The notes under the pieces are model-generated. The model ran no database searches and was not told the DNA's origin. It worked only from the letters and a program-made list of their open reading frames with translations. Source: Ensifer sp. Root278 (GTDB lineage Bacteria; Pseudomonadota; Alphaproteobacteria; Rhizobiales; Rhizobiaceae). From it: a stretch of 64,000 bases of DNA. Position 1 is the stretch's first letter; each line of letters opens with the position of its first letter. Below are positions 49,001-57,629 of this stretch, in pieces. The stretch lies in assembly GCF_001429285.1 (NCBI RefSeq), contig NZ_LMJJ01000040.1, positions 791,031-855,030 of the forward strand, in the 5' to 3' direction. A program made the translations under genes and the position numbers.

Positions 49001-49291
49001 TCACGCGTCGTGCCGCGCGGGCGGGCCTGCGAAGTAGAGAAAGAGATTGGCGGACGCCTGCGCGCCGGCCATCGCCGCTTCGCCAAAAGAGCTCGCATCC
49101 GTTTCGTTCTGCCAGGCGGCCTTGAGATCGGCGAGGCAATTGGCGATGGAATCGACGATCGCCTGCTTGTCTTCGGCCTGCATGACGAGAGCCGCAACCG
49201 TCGCATTCAGGATCGAGAGTTGCCCGAGCTGGGCGGCGTCGCCATGGAGGAGCAGCTCTTCTGCGCTCATTTCGTCCGGGGATTTCGACAT
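49001..49291 (-). CDS. Hypothetical protein
   Basis: 96 residues (MSKSPDEMSAEELLLHGDAA...). An AAGGAAT sequence precedes the ATG. It is mostly helical with the segment ALVMQAEDKQAIVDSIANCLADLKAAW. No family is recognised. It is followed on the same strand by the lipoprotein gene about 200 bases away. Confidence 0.6.
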   Translation of the reverse strand: MSKSPDEMSAEELLLHGDAAQLGQLSILNATVAALVMQAEDKQAIVDSIANCLADLKAAWQNETDASSFGEAAMAGAQASANLFLYFAGPPARHDA

Positions 49292-49404
49292 CGCGTGATT
49301 CCTTCGCTTGCTGGTTGCGGCGAAAGGCGATCAATTCCCGACGAAGAAGGCAAGTTGGCCGGAGTTCGGCAAGCGGTTCGGTCCGGCGTTGGTTCTTCGA
49401 ATAC

Positions 49405-49430
49405 AGGCAGGCGGCCTTCGCCGCCTGCCT
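49405..49430. terminator. Strong GC hairpin
   Basis: AGGCAGGCGGC and GCCGCCTGCCT pair perfectly around CTTC. It lies 18 bases beyond the stop of the 40-residue protein gene at 49448. No T run follows, so it may be a repeat or a Rho-assisted terminator. Confidence 0.45.
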
Positions 49431-49447
49431 CACCCAAAAGGGGTATC

Positions 49448-49570
49448 TCAGAAGATGCTGCCGGCCACTGCCGCGGCAACCGTGGCGGCCAGCGCCGCCA
49501 GAAGGAACGCTGCCCCTATGACGGTCGCTATTGTCCGCCGGCGCCGTGCGCCGCTCCAATCGTAGCTCAT
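49448..49570 (-). CDS. 40-residue membrane protein
   Basis: The ATG at 49570 opens MSYDWSGARRRRTIATVIGAAFL and ends AAAVAGSIF at a TGA. It has a basic N-terminus followed by one hydrophobic helix rich in Ala. A GGAGCGAAGAC ribosome site precedes it. It is short enough to be missed by standard gene calling. Function is unknown. Confidence 0.5.
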   Translation of the reverse strand: MSYDWSGARRRRTIATVIGAAFLLAALAATVAAAVAGSIF

Positions 49571-49713
49571 GTCTTCGCTCCGACGACGATCATGTCAAAG
49601 CGGAACAATCGGAGATTCTGCTTAACAAAATGGAAACCAGATTGCCGGCGGGGGGACCGGAGGGCGAGCGCTCCTCGCTGAGGCGCTCTGCCGCGGCTGG
49701 AGTGGTGATCCCA

Positions 49714-50097
49714 TCAGCTCCGCATCGAGCGGAGTTCTGGGAAGTCGTACCAGCGCAGTCGCTTGTCGCTGCAGCGGGAATCGTACGAGCTCGAGTCGAC
49801 GATCTTCCCATCGCGCAAGGCATAACCGCCGACCTGCAATACCTCCTGGATCCGGGTTTCCCTGAAGCGGACACAGAAGGCGTAGATCTTGGCTTCGGGA
49901 CTGAGCAAGACCACACTCGATATCTCGGCCATCTTGAACTGGGCGCCCTTGGCGTCGATGGCCCGCATCACTGCAACATACTCCTTGCGCACCGCTGCCG
50001 ACGGCGGTTTTTGCGACGCCACAACGGAGTCCGGCGCCGGCGGCTGGCAGCCCGAAAGCGCAAGAGCAGCCAGTGCGAGAGAGAGGTATTTCAGCAT
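49714..50097 (-). CDS. Small lipoprotein, unknown
   Basis: 127 residues from the ATG at 50097. The signal MLKYLSLALAALALSGCQPP has a lipobox with lipidated Cys17. The rest (KEYVAVMRAIDAKGAQFKMAEISSVVLLSPEAKIYAFCVRFRE) does not match a family I know. It is alone on its strand here; a longer frame to 50427 is not supported. Confidence 0.7.
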   Translation of the reverse strand: MLKYLSLALAALALSGCQPPAPDSVVASQKPPSAAVRKEYVAVMRAIDAKGAQFKMAEISSVVLLSPEAKIYAFCVRFRETRIQEVLQVGGYALRDGKIVDSSSYDSRCSDKRLRWYDFPELRSMRS

Positions 50098-50389
50098 TCG
50101 TTGTTCCCCATGTGTCGTTGCCGCGCAGGTTGTACCCGGCGCGTCGTGCGGCTGCAATATCAATCGGATAGGGGCCGTCATGCGGCTATCACCGCATTGC
50201 AGGGGGGCGAGAATCGGGGGCTGGGCCGTGTCGTTCGACACGGTCTCGCATTCTTCGGCGTTGCGCTGTATAAGGCGCCGTCCCATCTGGGGGCTTTGGC
50301 GCCAATCGGGCGCCAGTGCTGCAAATCTGCCGTGAGTGCTACAGTGTAGCGCCGGCGCGCAAAACCAGAATAACGAGAGCTGATCGAGC

Positions 50390-51487
50390 ATGGCAGAAGG
50401 CCGCGCACAGCCCGGAAATCCGGGCAACCGTCACTATTTCAACGCACCGGTCTTTGCCGTGGCGCCTATGATCGATTGGACGGACAGGCACTACCGGTTC
50501 TTTGCTCGGCAACTGTCGCGGCATGCGCTGCTCTATACCGAGATGATCGTCGCCGATGCGATCCTGCGCGGCGACAAGCAGAAGCTGCTTGGCTTTGATG
50601 CTTCCGAGCGTCCGGTCGCGCTTCAGCTTGGCGGCAGCGATCCCCGGAAGATGGCGGAAGCGGCTGTTATCGCCGAAGACTTCGGCTACGACGAGATCAA
50701 CATGAATGTCGGCTGCCCGTCGGACCGGGTGCAATCCGGCACCTTCGGCGCCTGCCTGATGCAGGAACCGGAGACGGTGGCTGCCTGCGTTGCGGCGATG
50801 AAGGCGGCGGTGAAGATCCCGGTCACGGTCAAATGCCGCATCGGCGTCGACGATCAGGACCCGGAAGTGGCCTTGCGAGCACTGGTTTCGCGGGTCGTCG
50901 ACGCTGGCACGGATGCCGTCTGGGTGCATGCGCGCAAGGCCTGGCTGCAGGGCCTGAGCCCGAAGGAGAACCGCGAGATCCCGCCGCTCGACTATGGTCT
51001 CGTGCATCGGCTGAAGCAGGAAAATCCCAATCTTTTCATCGGCATCAATGGCGGCCTTCAAACGTTGAGTCAGGCGCTTGAGCAGTTGCAGCATCTGGAT
51101 GGCGTGATGCTCGGCCGTGCGGCCTATCACGACAGCGCCATGCTGACGGCGGCGGATGGGCATTTCCCGCATCCGCTGACCGGGGCGGCGCCGGTGATGC
51201 AGGAAGCCAACGCCTTCTCCGAGCGCGGCCATCGCTTCGATCTCGATTTCTGGGCGGATGTTCGTGACGTGATGGCGGACTACGCCGCCGCGCATATCGC
51301 CAATGGCGGCCGCCTGATCCATGTGACGCGCCATATGATCGGTCTGTTCCAGGGGTGGCCGGGCGCGCGGCGCTATCGGCAGTTGCTTTCCGCCGACGCG
51401 ACGCGCAAGGGCGCCGGGCCCGAAGTGATCCACGCTGCCTTCGACGCGGTGTTCGAGGCCATGGCGGCCAAGCAGGCGGCGGAATAG
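50390..51487 (+). CDS. dusA: tRNA-dihydrouridine(20/20a) synthase DusA
   Basis: 365 residues. FMN-dependent enzyme that reduces uridine to dihydrouridine in the tRNA D-loop. The family motifs are VAPMIDWTDRHYRFFARQLS, LQLGGSDPRKMAEAA, NMNVGCPSDRVQSGTFGACLM (with the catalytic Cys) and the FMN site GINGGLQTLSQALEQL and DGVMLGRAAYHDS. The C-terminal helical domain recognises tRNA. The size and the RKAWLQGLSPKENREIPPL segment point to the DusA subgroup rather than DusB or DusC. Confidence 0.94.
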   Translation: MAEGRAQPGNPGNRHYFNAPVFAVAPMIDWTDRHYRFFARQLSRHALLYTEMIVADAILRGDKQKLLGFDASERPVALQLGGSDPRKMAEAAVIAEDFGYDEINMNVGCPSDRVQSGTFGACLMQEPETVAACVAAMKAAVKIPVTVKCRIGVDDQDPEVALRALVSRVVDAGTDAVWVHARKAWLQGLSPKENREIPPLDYGLVHRLKQENPNLFIGINGGLQTLSQALEQLQHLDGVMLGRAAYHDSAMLTAADGHFPHPLTGAAPVMQEANAFSERGHRFDLDFWADVRDVMADYAAAHIANGGRLIHVTRHMIGLFQGWPGARRYRQLLSADATRKGAGPEVIHAAFDAVFEAMAAKQAAE

Positions 51488-51511
51488 CGTCGGCTGGCGC
51501 TTGAAGTTTCT

Positions 51512-51656
51512 TCCCTCATTCCTGTGCTTGTCACAGGAATCCAGCAGCGCCGCGTCTGCGGCGCAGAAGAGGACAGAGGTCAATTGTCGTTGGGGGAGGT
51601 CTCGCCGCGCCGACGCGCGGCGGCTGGATGCCTGTGACAAGCACAGGCATGAGGGG
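51512..51656. repeat. RIME-like mosaic element, copy 7
   Basis: Left hairpin ATTCCTGTGCTTGTCACAGGAAT, central CGCCGCGTCTGCGGCG and CCGCGCCGACGCGCGG, right hairpin GCCTGTGACAAGCACAGGC. It lies between the convergent 3' ends of dusA and the cold-shock gene. Confidence 0.75.
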
Positions 51657-51697
51657 ATCAGAAGTCGTGCCTTCCAAAACCTCGTGCCCCCAAACGA

Positions 51698-51725
51698 AAA
51701 CGGCGCCCCCTGCGGAGCGCCGTTT
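51698..51725 (-). terminator. Terminator of the cold-shock gene
   Basis: AAACGGCGC and GCGCCGTTT form a 9-base stem around CCCCTGCGGA; on the minus strand TTCG follows the stem's own T run. It lies 30 bases beyond the csp stop codon. Confidence 0.7.
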
Positions 51726-51755
51726 CCAAATGAATGTCCGACCGGACGATCCGGC

Positions 51756-51968
51756 TTAGGCAGCCTGGATGTTGACGGCCTTCGGGCCCTTGCCCATGCG
51801 ATCCGGCTCGGTGTCGAAGGTGACCTGCTGGCCATCCTTGAGCGTTGCGAGGCCAGCGGCCTGAACGGCGGAGATGTGTACGAACACGTCCTTCGCGCCG
51901 CCATCCGGCGTGATGAAGCCGAAGCCCTTGTCCTGGTTGAAGAATTTTACGATGCCCTTGGTGGCCAT
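51756..51968 (-). CDS. cspA: Cold-shock domain protein, CspA family
   Basis: 70 residues forming a single cold-shock (OB-fold) domain that binds single-stranded RNA or DNA. The RNP1 motif KGFGFITPD and RNP2 motif DVFVHISAV are intact. Several paralogues are usual in rhizobia, so the exact number in the family cannot be assigned. The long upstream region (51969-52686) may hold a structured 5' leader, as is common for csp genes. Confidence 0.93.
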   Translation of the reverse strand: MATKGIVKFFNQDKGFGFITPDGGAKDVFVHISAVQAAGLATLKDGQQVTFDTEPDRMGKGPKAVNIQAA

Positions 51969-52090
51969 GGAAGAAGTCCTTTTCCTTCAGTCAATTTGCG
52001 TTGCCCGCGCCCCCGAGGGGATGTGGGCATCTCGTCTTCCGCTTGCAAGCGGAAAGGCGTCGAGTGGTCACGATATCGGGGAAAAGACGT

Positions 52091-52279
52091 CTACGGTGCC
52101 GATGCCGGCGGTCCGGCACGAAGCCGGGCGCAGTTGAAAGTCCAGTCTCCGGGATAGAAATCGCCCGAACGGCGCAAGAAGTGACAGGATTTGCAGAAAA
52201 AGGCAAGCGCCTTGTACGACGCATCAAGGCGCGGAGTGTCAGGCTTTGCAAGGCTTTGGCCGATTTCTCGCCACTCCAT
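52091..52279 (-). CDS. Possible small CxxC protein upstream of csp
   Basis: 62 residues with a good ribosome site (CCGGAGGCGTGA) directly before the ATG. It contains FFCKSCHFLRRSGDFYPGDW and a further Cys, which suggests a metal-binding knuckle. I do not recognise a family. It lies in the region where the csp leader is expected, so it could also be non-coding. Confidence 0.4.
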   Translation of the reverse strand: MEWREIGQSLAKPDTPRLDASYKALAFFCKSCHFLRRSGDFYPGDWTFNCARLRAGPPASAP

Positions 52280-52591
52280 TCACGCCTCCGGCAGAAAAAT
52301 CGGGGACGGTCCGTTTCTCGACACAATTTCGTCCCGACCGCGACCGAACGTGCGCGCCGCCGACGGGGCCGGTCGCGGATCGCAGCGGATGCTGTCGTTG
52401 CGCTTGGCCGCGTGCCTAAGGCTTGCACATCCTCGGGATAACGCGCAGGCTTTACCGAAGGTTGGTTCCGTCTTCGCTGGCGATGGCGTAGCCACTGGCA
52501 AAGGCGACGGGCCGACATTCCGCCTGGAGCGGACGAAGGTCGCCTAGCCTGGACGATTAAGTCGCCTTGGCCGGGCGATAACCGGGAAGAC

Positions 52592-52631
52592 TGGGCGAAG
52601 TGTCGCCCAGAGGGCGAAGTGTCGCCCAGAG
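52592..52631. repeat. Two tandem GGGCGA-AGTG-TCGCCC hairpins
   Basis: GGGCGAAGTGTCGCCC with flanking AG occurs twice in a row, about 20 bases apart, 55-95 bases before the J-domain gene start. Each copy is a perfect 6-base stem with loop AGTG. Confidence 0.6.
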
Positions 52632-52686
52632 AATGCGCCGGCTGGCTCGACCGGGTGGCGGAAATGACAGACGAAGTGGGGACAGC

Positions 52687-53274
52687 GTGATCGACCCTTA
52701 CGAATTGCTTGGACTGGAACGCGACGCCGACAATCAGGCGATCCGCAGCGCCTATCGCAAGGCGGCGAAATCCGCGCATCCGGATTCCGGCGGCGATCCC
52801 GAACAGTTTGCGCGGCTGCAGGTGGCCTATGAGCTGCTCAAGGATCCCGTGCGCCGCAAGGTCTATGACGACACCGGCTACGATCCGCAGCTCGCCGATC
52901 CGCGCGACCTCAAGGGGCTGATGATGCTGGAAACGCTGGTCAACGAGTTCATTCTCGACGAGCGCGAGCCCGGAACCTTCGATCCTGTCGCCGCCATGCG
53001 GCGCAAGCTCTCCGACGATATCGTCAAGAGCCGCTTCCATATTCTCGAGCTCGAGCGTCACCGCGCCCGCGTGCGCAAGCACCTCGACCGCCTCGGCCGC
53101 CGGCCGGAGACCGACGTGCTCGGCTCGATGCTGCGCGCCCGCTCGCGGTCAATCGCCGAGGCGATCAAGAATGCCGACGAGCAGATCAAGACGATAGAGC
53201 AGGCCTATGAGATGCTGGAAGGCTACAGCTACGAGTTGGAGGCGCTGGAGATGAAGGCGCACGCGGCGGAGTAA
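52687..53274 (+). CDS. J-domain (DnaJ-like) protein
   Basis: 195 residues from the GTG at 52687. The N-terminal J domain (about residues 1-65) reads DPYELLGLERDADNQAIRSAYRKAAKSAHPD with the essential HPD tripeptide, so it can stimulate a DnaK-type ATPase. The rest is a helical, charged domain (EQIKTIEQAYEMLEGYSYELEALEM) with no zinc finger or substrate domain. It is a type III J protein. A longer frame from 52600 has no ribosome site. Confidence 0.85.
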   Translation: MIDPYELLGLERDADNQAIRSAYRKAAKSAHPDSGGDPEQFARLQVAYELLKDPVRRKVYDDTGYDPQLADPRDLKGLMMLETLVNEFILDEREPGTFDPVAAMRRKLSDDIVKSRFHILELERHRARVRKHLDRLGRRPETDVLGSMLRARSRSIAEAIKNADEQIKTIEQAYEMLEGYSYELEALEMKAHAAE

Positions 53275-53490
53275 GGCGCCGCCTCGGGCGCTGTCGCGTT
53301 CGTTCTGGCTTTGCGACGAAAGGCATGGCCGCGCCTGATATGCGGCTGCCGGCTCCCTGATCGCCGATCCTGCTGTCGGCGGCGTTCGCCTACGCGCCGC
53401 CGCTGTGCAGCGGCTTCTGTCGGTGTCATAGTCTGCGTCTGTCCCGGGTGGCCGGGACCTCCGCCATAGCCTGGAGCGAAGGAGAGTGGC

Positions 53491-54225
53491 ATGAGCCGTC
53501 GCTTGAACATGCGCGTTGCCTTTCTTCTTCTGGGGATCGTGCTCGCCGCCTACCTCGCGGTCAGCTACTTCCTGGTCCCGGAGCTATGGCTCTTCCACGA
53601 TGACCGCCGGAAGGTTCCGCTCAATCCCATGGTGACATCGACGGAGCAGGGCATTCCCGGTGATCCGATCAATGTCGGGCTGGTCGGCTCCAAGGAGCAG
53701 ATCATCCGCGCCTTTAACGCCGCAGGCTGGGATGCTGCCGACAAGGTCACGCCGCGATCGTCCGTCGATATAGGCCTCAGCGTCGTGCTCGACCGCCCGG
53801 ATCTCGATGCACCTGTCAGTCCGCTGTTCTACGAGGGTCGCGAGCAGGATCTGGCCTTCGAAAAGCCGGTCGGCCGCAGCGCCGACCAGCGCAACCATGT
53901 GCGCTTCTGGCAGACCGCGACGCCTGCGGAGGGCGGTGGCCCGCTCTGGCTCGGTTCGGCGAGCTTCGACCGCGGCGTGGGCTTGAGCCACGACACCGGC
54001 CAGATCACCCACCACATCGGCCCCGATCTCGATGCCGAACGCGATCTGGTGATCGGCGACCTCAAGAAGGCGGGGCAGGTTTCGTCGACCTATGAAATCC
54101 CCGGCGTCGGTGCCACCAAGACCGGCCGCAACGGCGGCGGCGACCCCTATTTCACCGACGGCAAGGCTTTGGTCGGTGTGCTCGGGCCGGCAGCAGTGGG
54201 CAGCGGCGCGGGGATTGCCAAGTGA
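53491..54225 (+). CDS. LssY C-terminal domain protein, membrane-anchored
   Basis: 244 residues. One N-terminal membrane helix (VAFLLLGIVLAAYLAVSYFLV) is followed by a domain of the LssY C-terminal family: INVGLVGSKEQIIRAFNAAGW, RNHVRFWQT, LWLGSASFDRGVGLSH and ITHHIGPDLDAERDLVI. The domain occurs alone or fused to phosphatases; its reaction is not established. No operon partner is seen. Confidence 0.82.
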   Translation: MSRRLNMRVAFLLLGIVLAAYLAVSYFLVPELWLFHDDRRKVPLNPMVTSTEQGIPGDPINVGLVGSKEQIIRAFNAAGWDAADKVTPRSSVDIGLSVVLDRPDLDAPVSPLFYEGREQDLAFEKPVGRSADQRNHVRFWQTATPAEGGGPLWLGSASFDRGVGLSHDTGQITHHIGPDLDAERDLVIGDLKKAGQVSSTYEIPGVGATKTGRNGGGDPYFTDGKALVGVLGPAAVGSGAGIAK

Positions 54226-54283
54226 GGCTCGGCGGCTCGTGCTGCCTCGCCTTGTGGAGCCAGCCCCCAGCGCGCCTTTCGAC

Positions 54284-55168
54284 TTACGCCGGCTGCCCCA
54301 TGAACTGCGACAGCGATGCGAAATCGTCGTGCAGGTGGCCGGCCTCGATCGCCCGGCGGAAGATCGCCTCGTATCCCCCAGTGATCGTGCGGTCGATGCC
54401 GCGGGCTTCCATCAGGTCGACCAAATGGTGAAACGCGCTGTAATGCGGCGATACGGACGAGAGCGTTTCGGCATCAGCGTCATAGCGCCCGGCGGCGCTG
54501 CGTTTGATGAGGTCGGAGACGAGCCCCTCGACCACCGGCGCCGTCGCCGTCCATTGTCTTGCCAGCACGCCGAGATCGATCGCCTCGGCCCGGCAAACGG
54601 CGATCGACTGCAGCGCACCGAACAATGCGCCCCACATCAGCGCCAGCACGGCGCTGTCGAGCGCATTGGCGAGGCCCGGATCCTCGCCGATGAACTGGAC
54701 ATTGCCGCCGAGGGCGCCGAGCACGTTACGGCCTTCCTCGAAAACAGCTGAAGGACCGGAGACAAGCAGCGTGCCCGCTTCGGTGCCGATGAAGTCCGGC
54801 GTCGCCAGGATCGCGCCGTCGAGATAGCGGGCACCCTGCCGCTGCGCCCAGCCGTGCGCCTCGCGGCCACCATCCGGCGTGCCTGACGTGAGTTCGATGA
54901 TCAGTCTGCCCTCGAGGGCACCGGCGACCTCCTTGTCGCGCAGAAGGCTTTGCGTCGCCTGGTAGTCGCTGACATTGACGATGACGACCTCAGATGCGGC
55001 GACCGCATTGCGCACGCTTGCCGCCACCTCGGCCCCGGCGGCAGCGAGCGGCGCCGCCTTTGCCGGCGTGCGGTTCCACACCGTCGTCGGGTGCCCGGCC
55101 TTGAGAAGCGCATGCGCCAGCGCCGATCCCATGCGCCCCATTCCCAATACGCTGATTGCAGGTTGCAT
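54284..55168 (-). CDS. NAD(P)-dependent oxidoreductase, imine reductase / beta-hydroxyacid dehydrogenase family
   Basis: 294 residues. The N-terminal Rossmann fold begins ISVLGMGRMGSALAHALLKAGH with WNRT for NADP binding. The C-terminal helical domain (GLANALDSAVLALMWGALFG) fits the 6PGDH-like superfamily. The usual catalytic lysine of hydroxyacid dehydrogenases is not evident in the expected place (ALDSAV), which favours the imine-reductase-like group. The HxlR regulator divergent from it probably controls it. Confidence 0.85.
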   Translation of the reverse strand: MQPAISVLGMGRMGSALAHALLKAGHPTTVWNRTPAKAAPLAAAGAEVAASVRNAVAASEVVIVNVSDYQATQSLLRDKEVAGALEGRLIIELTSGTPDGGREAHGWAQRQGARYLDGAILATPDFIGTEAGTLLVSGPSAVFEEGRNVLGALGGNVQFIGEDPGLANALDSAVLALMWGALFGALQSIAVCRAEAIDLGVLARQWTATAPVVEGLVSDLIKRSAAGRYDADAETLSSVSPHYSAFHHLVDLMEARGIDRTITGGYEAIFRRAIEAGHLHDDFASLSQFMGQPA

Positions 55169-55298
55169 TCCCAGTCTCCATATCCATGGCGCGGGAAGGG
55201 CGCCTGCACCCTTATCCCGCCCTGATTTCCACAGCGACGCGGTTGTCGTCGCGGTTCAGACGTAAGGTGGGCGGCCCGGGTCGCAATACGCACCGGAT

Positions 55299-55312
55299 GG
55301 TAAGTGCTTACC
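55299..55312. promoter_or_regulatory. Operator candidate for the HxlR regulator
   Basis: GGTAAGTGCTTACC is a perfect 6-2-6 inverted repeat in the divergent region. GACGTAAGG occurs on both sides of it (about 55259 and 55315). It lies 21 bases before the HxlR start. Confidence 0.6.
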
Positions 55313-55332
55313 GCGACGTAAGGGAGGATGAT

Positions 55333-55686
55333 GTGACGACAGCAATGGAAAACTGCGGCTTTGCAACTGCGCTCAGGGCGATCGAGGGAAAGTGGAAGGT
55401 CGATATTCTCTGCGAACTCGGCAAGGCCGCCCGCCGCTTCGGCCGCCTGCGCCAGGCGATCCCTTTAATCAGCGAGAAGATGCTGGCGCAGCAGTTGCGT
55501 GAATTGGAGGCCGATGGCCTCGTCAGCCGCACCACCTATCCGGAAATCCCGCCAAAGGTGGTGTACGCGCTGACCGAACGCGGCGCGGCGCTGAACGTGG
55601 CGGCGGCGGCTCTCTGCAAGTGGGGCGAGGAGTTTGGCGGCGATGACGAGGTGCGGCCGGAGGCGAGGGTGGTTGCTGCGGTCTGA
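55333..55686 (+). CDS. HxlR-family transcriptional regulator
   Basis: 117 residues from the GTG at 55333, which has AAGGGAGGATGAT upstream; longer starts lack a ribosome site. A winged helix-turn-helix of the HxlR type: CGFATALRAIEGKWKVDILCEL, then FGRLRQAIPLISEKMLAQQLRELEADGLVSR and VVYALTERGAAL. A cysteine near the N-terminus is common in redox- or aldehyde-responsive members. It is divergent from the oxidoreductase. Confidence 0.9.
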   Translation: MTTAMENCGFATALRAIEGKWKVDILCELGKAARRFGRLRQAIPLISEKMLAQQLRELEADGLVSRTTYPEIPPKVVYALTERGAALNVAAAALCKWGEEFGGDDEVRPEARVVAAV

Positions 55687-55832
55687 CCGGCGGTAGCGTC
55701 GCCCGGGTGAAACAGTGGCGGCACCCGCAAGCGCGCGCGCCTTTGGGCACGCCCTTATGACCGCGCCCTTGTGTCCACGCCCCTGAGCACCTCCCTCCGG
55801 AGCGGCGATCTTAGCGGTCACAGCCCGCTCGA

Positions 55833-55990
55833 CCCTCATCTCTGTGCTTGTCACAGAGATCCAGCAGCCGCACGTCCGCGCGGCGGGGTATGCCGAGCCG
55901 GTACGCTGGGTGCTCGCGCATTCGGGGCAACGCATCCCCTCGCGCCGCCGATTCGGCGCGGCTGGATTCCTGTGACAAGCACAGGAATGA
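55833..55990. repeat. RIME-like mosaic element, copy 8
   Basis: Left hairpin ATCTCTGTGCTTGTCACAGAGAT, variable middle including CGCGCCGCCGATTCGGCGCG, right hairpin ATTCCTGTGACAAGCACAGGAAT. It lies behind the HxlR gene. Confidence 0.75.
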
Positions 55991-56144
55991 GCAAGGTGGT
56001 ACGCGGCCGCGGCACTTCGTCAGATGCCGTTGTGACGTCGAATCCTGTGGCTCTGGGTGCCCGAGATTTCCTGCGCCTGCGGAATTTTCATCCCTGGCAT
56101 CCGGTTCCCTTGGGGGCAACGATCTTCGTAGCGGCAATCCTGTC

Positions 56145-56297
56145 CACCCTCATCTCTGTGCTTGTCACAGAGATCCAGCCGCCGCGCGTCCGCGCGGCGA
56201 GAGATCCCGAGCCATAACGAAGACTTTCTCGTATTGGTCGGCGCATCCCCCCGCCGCAGCGCGGCAGGGGGATGCCTGTGACAGGCATGGGAATGCG
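56145..56297. repeat. RIME-like mosaic element, copy 9
   Basis: Left hairpin ATCTCTGTGCTTGTCACAGAGAT and CGCGCGTCCGCGCG in the middle, CCCCCGCCGCAGCGCGGCAGGGGG on the right, and a truncated right hairpin GCCTGTGACAGGC. It lies 155 bases from copy 8 in the convergent HxlR-tyrS gap; nothing else in that gap (55687-56322) looks like a gene. Confidence 0.7.
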
Positions 56298-56322
56298 GGC
56301 GGTGGGACGCGTGATCGCTGCG

Positions 56323-57586
56323 CTACTTCACCACGGCATGGCGCTTGCGGCCAAGCGAGAGCCGAACCGGATGCTCGCCGAGTGAGACGATTGTCTCTGC
56401 ATCCTCAACGACTTCTCCGTCCAGGCGCACACCGCGCCCGGCGATTGCCCGCCGTGCCTCGCCCTTCGATGAGGCCAGTCCTGCCCGTACCACGAGGTCA
56501 ACGAGACCTATGCCCTTCAGGCGCTCGGCATCGCTCAGCACGACCGTCGGCAACCCCTCGGCCGCTTCACCTCCGCCGAATGCCTGCCGCGCCGTCGCCT
56601 GCGCCCGCCGGACTGCGTCTGCTCCATGCGCCAGCGCCGTTGCCTCATTGGCGAGGCGCTCCTTGACCACGTTCAGGTCCGCGCCCTCGGCGCGACCCAG
56701 CCTTTCGATCTCGTCGAGCGGCAGATCGGTGAAGAGTTTGAGGAAGCGCACCACCGTCGGCATCCTCGACGTTACGCCAGAACTGCCAGTAGTCGTAGGG
56801 CGACAGACGGTCCTCGTTCACCCAGATGGCGCCGGCCGCGGTCTTGCCCATCTTGACGCCCGATGCCGTCGTCAGCAGCGGCGTGGTCATGCCGAAGACT
56901 TCCGCGCCCTCGATCCGCCGCACCAGATCGACGCCACCAACGATATTGCCCCATTGGTCGCCGCCGCCGAGCTGCAGCCGGCAGCCGGTGCGGCGAAACA
57001 GTTCGAGGAAATCGACCGCCTGCAGGATCATGTAGTTGAACTCGAGGAAGCTCAGGTTCTCCTGCTGTTCCAGCCGCGTTTTCACGCTGTCGAAGGAGAG
57101 CATGCGGTTGACGGAGAAGTGTTTGCCGACGTCCCGGAGCATGTCGATCCAGGCCATCCGGTCCAGCCAATCGGCATTGTTGACCATGACAGCATCGGTC
57201 GGGCCGTCGCCGAAGGTCAGCAACCGCTCGAACACTTTGCGGATGCCGGCGATATTGGCCGCGATCTCATTCTCCGACAGCATTGGCCGTGCCGCCGAGC
57301 GAAAGCTCGGATCGCCGATCCGCGTCGTGCCGCCGCCGATCAGCACGATCGGCTTGTGCCCGGCCTGCTGCAGCCGGCGAAGCGCCATGATCGGCAAGAG
57401 ATGGCCGACATGCAGGCTGTCCGCCGTCGCATCGAAGCCGGCGTAGACAGGCACGATGCCGGCCGCAAAGGCGCGATCGACGCCCTCAAGGTCCGTCACC
57501 TGGTTGACATAGCCGCGCTCGAGCAGCGTCCCGGTGATCGTCGAGCGCGGCTCAAAGGCGTCAGTGGGATTGTCGGAAATTGTCAT
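56323..57586 (-). pseudogene. tyrS: Tyrosyl-tRNA synthetase, disrupted by one extra base
   Basis: Two overlapping frames make one complete class Ic synthetase. The first part, from the ATG at 57586, has the HIGH-like HVGHL, the tyrosine site [15 protein letters not shown], and the KMSKS-like KMGKTA. It runs in frame to WRNVEDAD and then goes wrong. The second part reads [20 protein letters not shown] and ends with an S4 RNA-binding domain. Removing one base near 56754 (CACCGTC to CACGTC on the plus strand) gives a continuous protein of 420 residues, the normal length. It is either a sequencing error or a recent mutation that would need a second tyrS elsewhere. Confidence 0.88.
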
Positions 57587-57629
57587 TAGAGCTCTCCATG
57601 GCATTGCCGCCAGGGAGCACCGAACAAAA

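Larger units (their letters stand above)
51969..52686. other. 718-base region upstream of csp and the J-domain gene
   Basis: It probably contains the csp promoter and leader, one possible small gene at 52091-52279, and two tandem hairpins at 52592-52631 just before the J-domain gene. No other frame shows gene-like features. Confidence 0.4.

Noticed and set aside
56323..57586. Programmed ribosomal frameshifting as the explanation for tyrS
   Set aside because: There is no slippery run or stimulating structure at the junction, and no tyrS is known to use it; an extra base is simpler.
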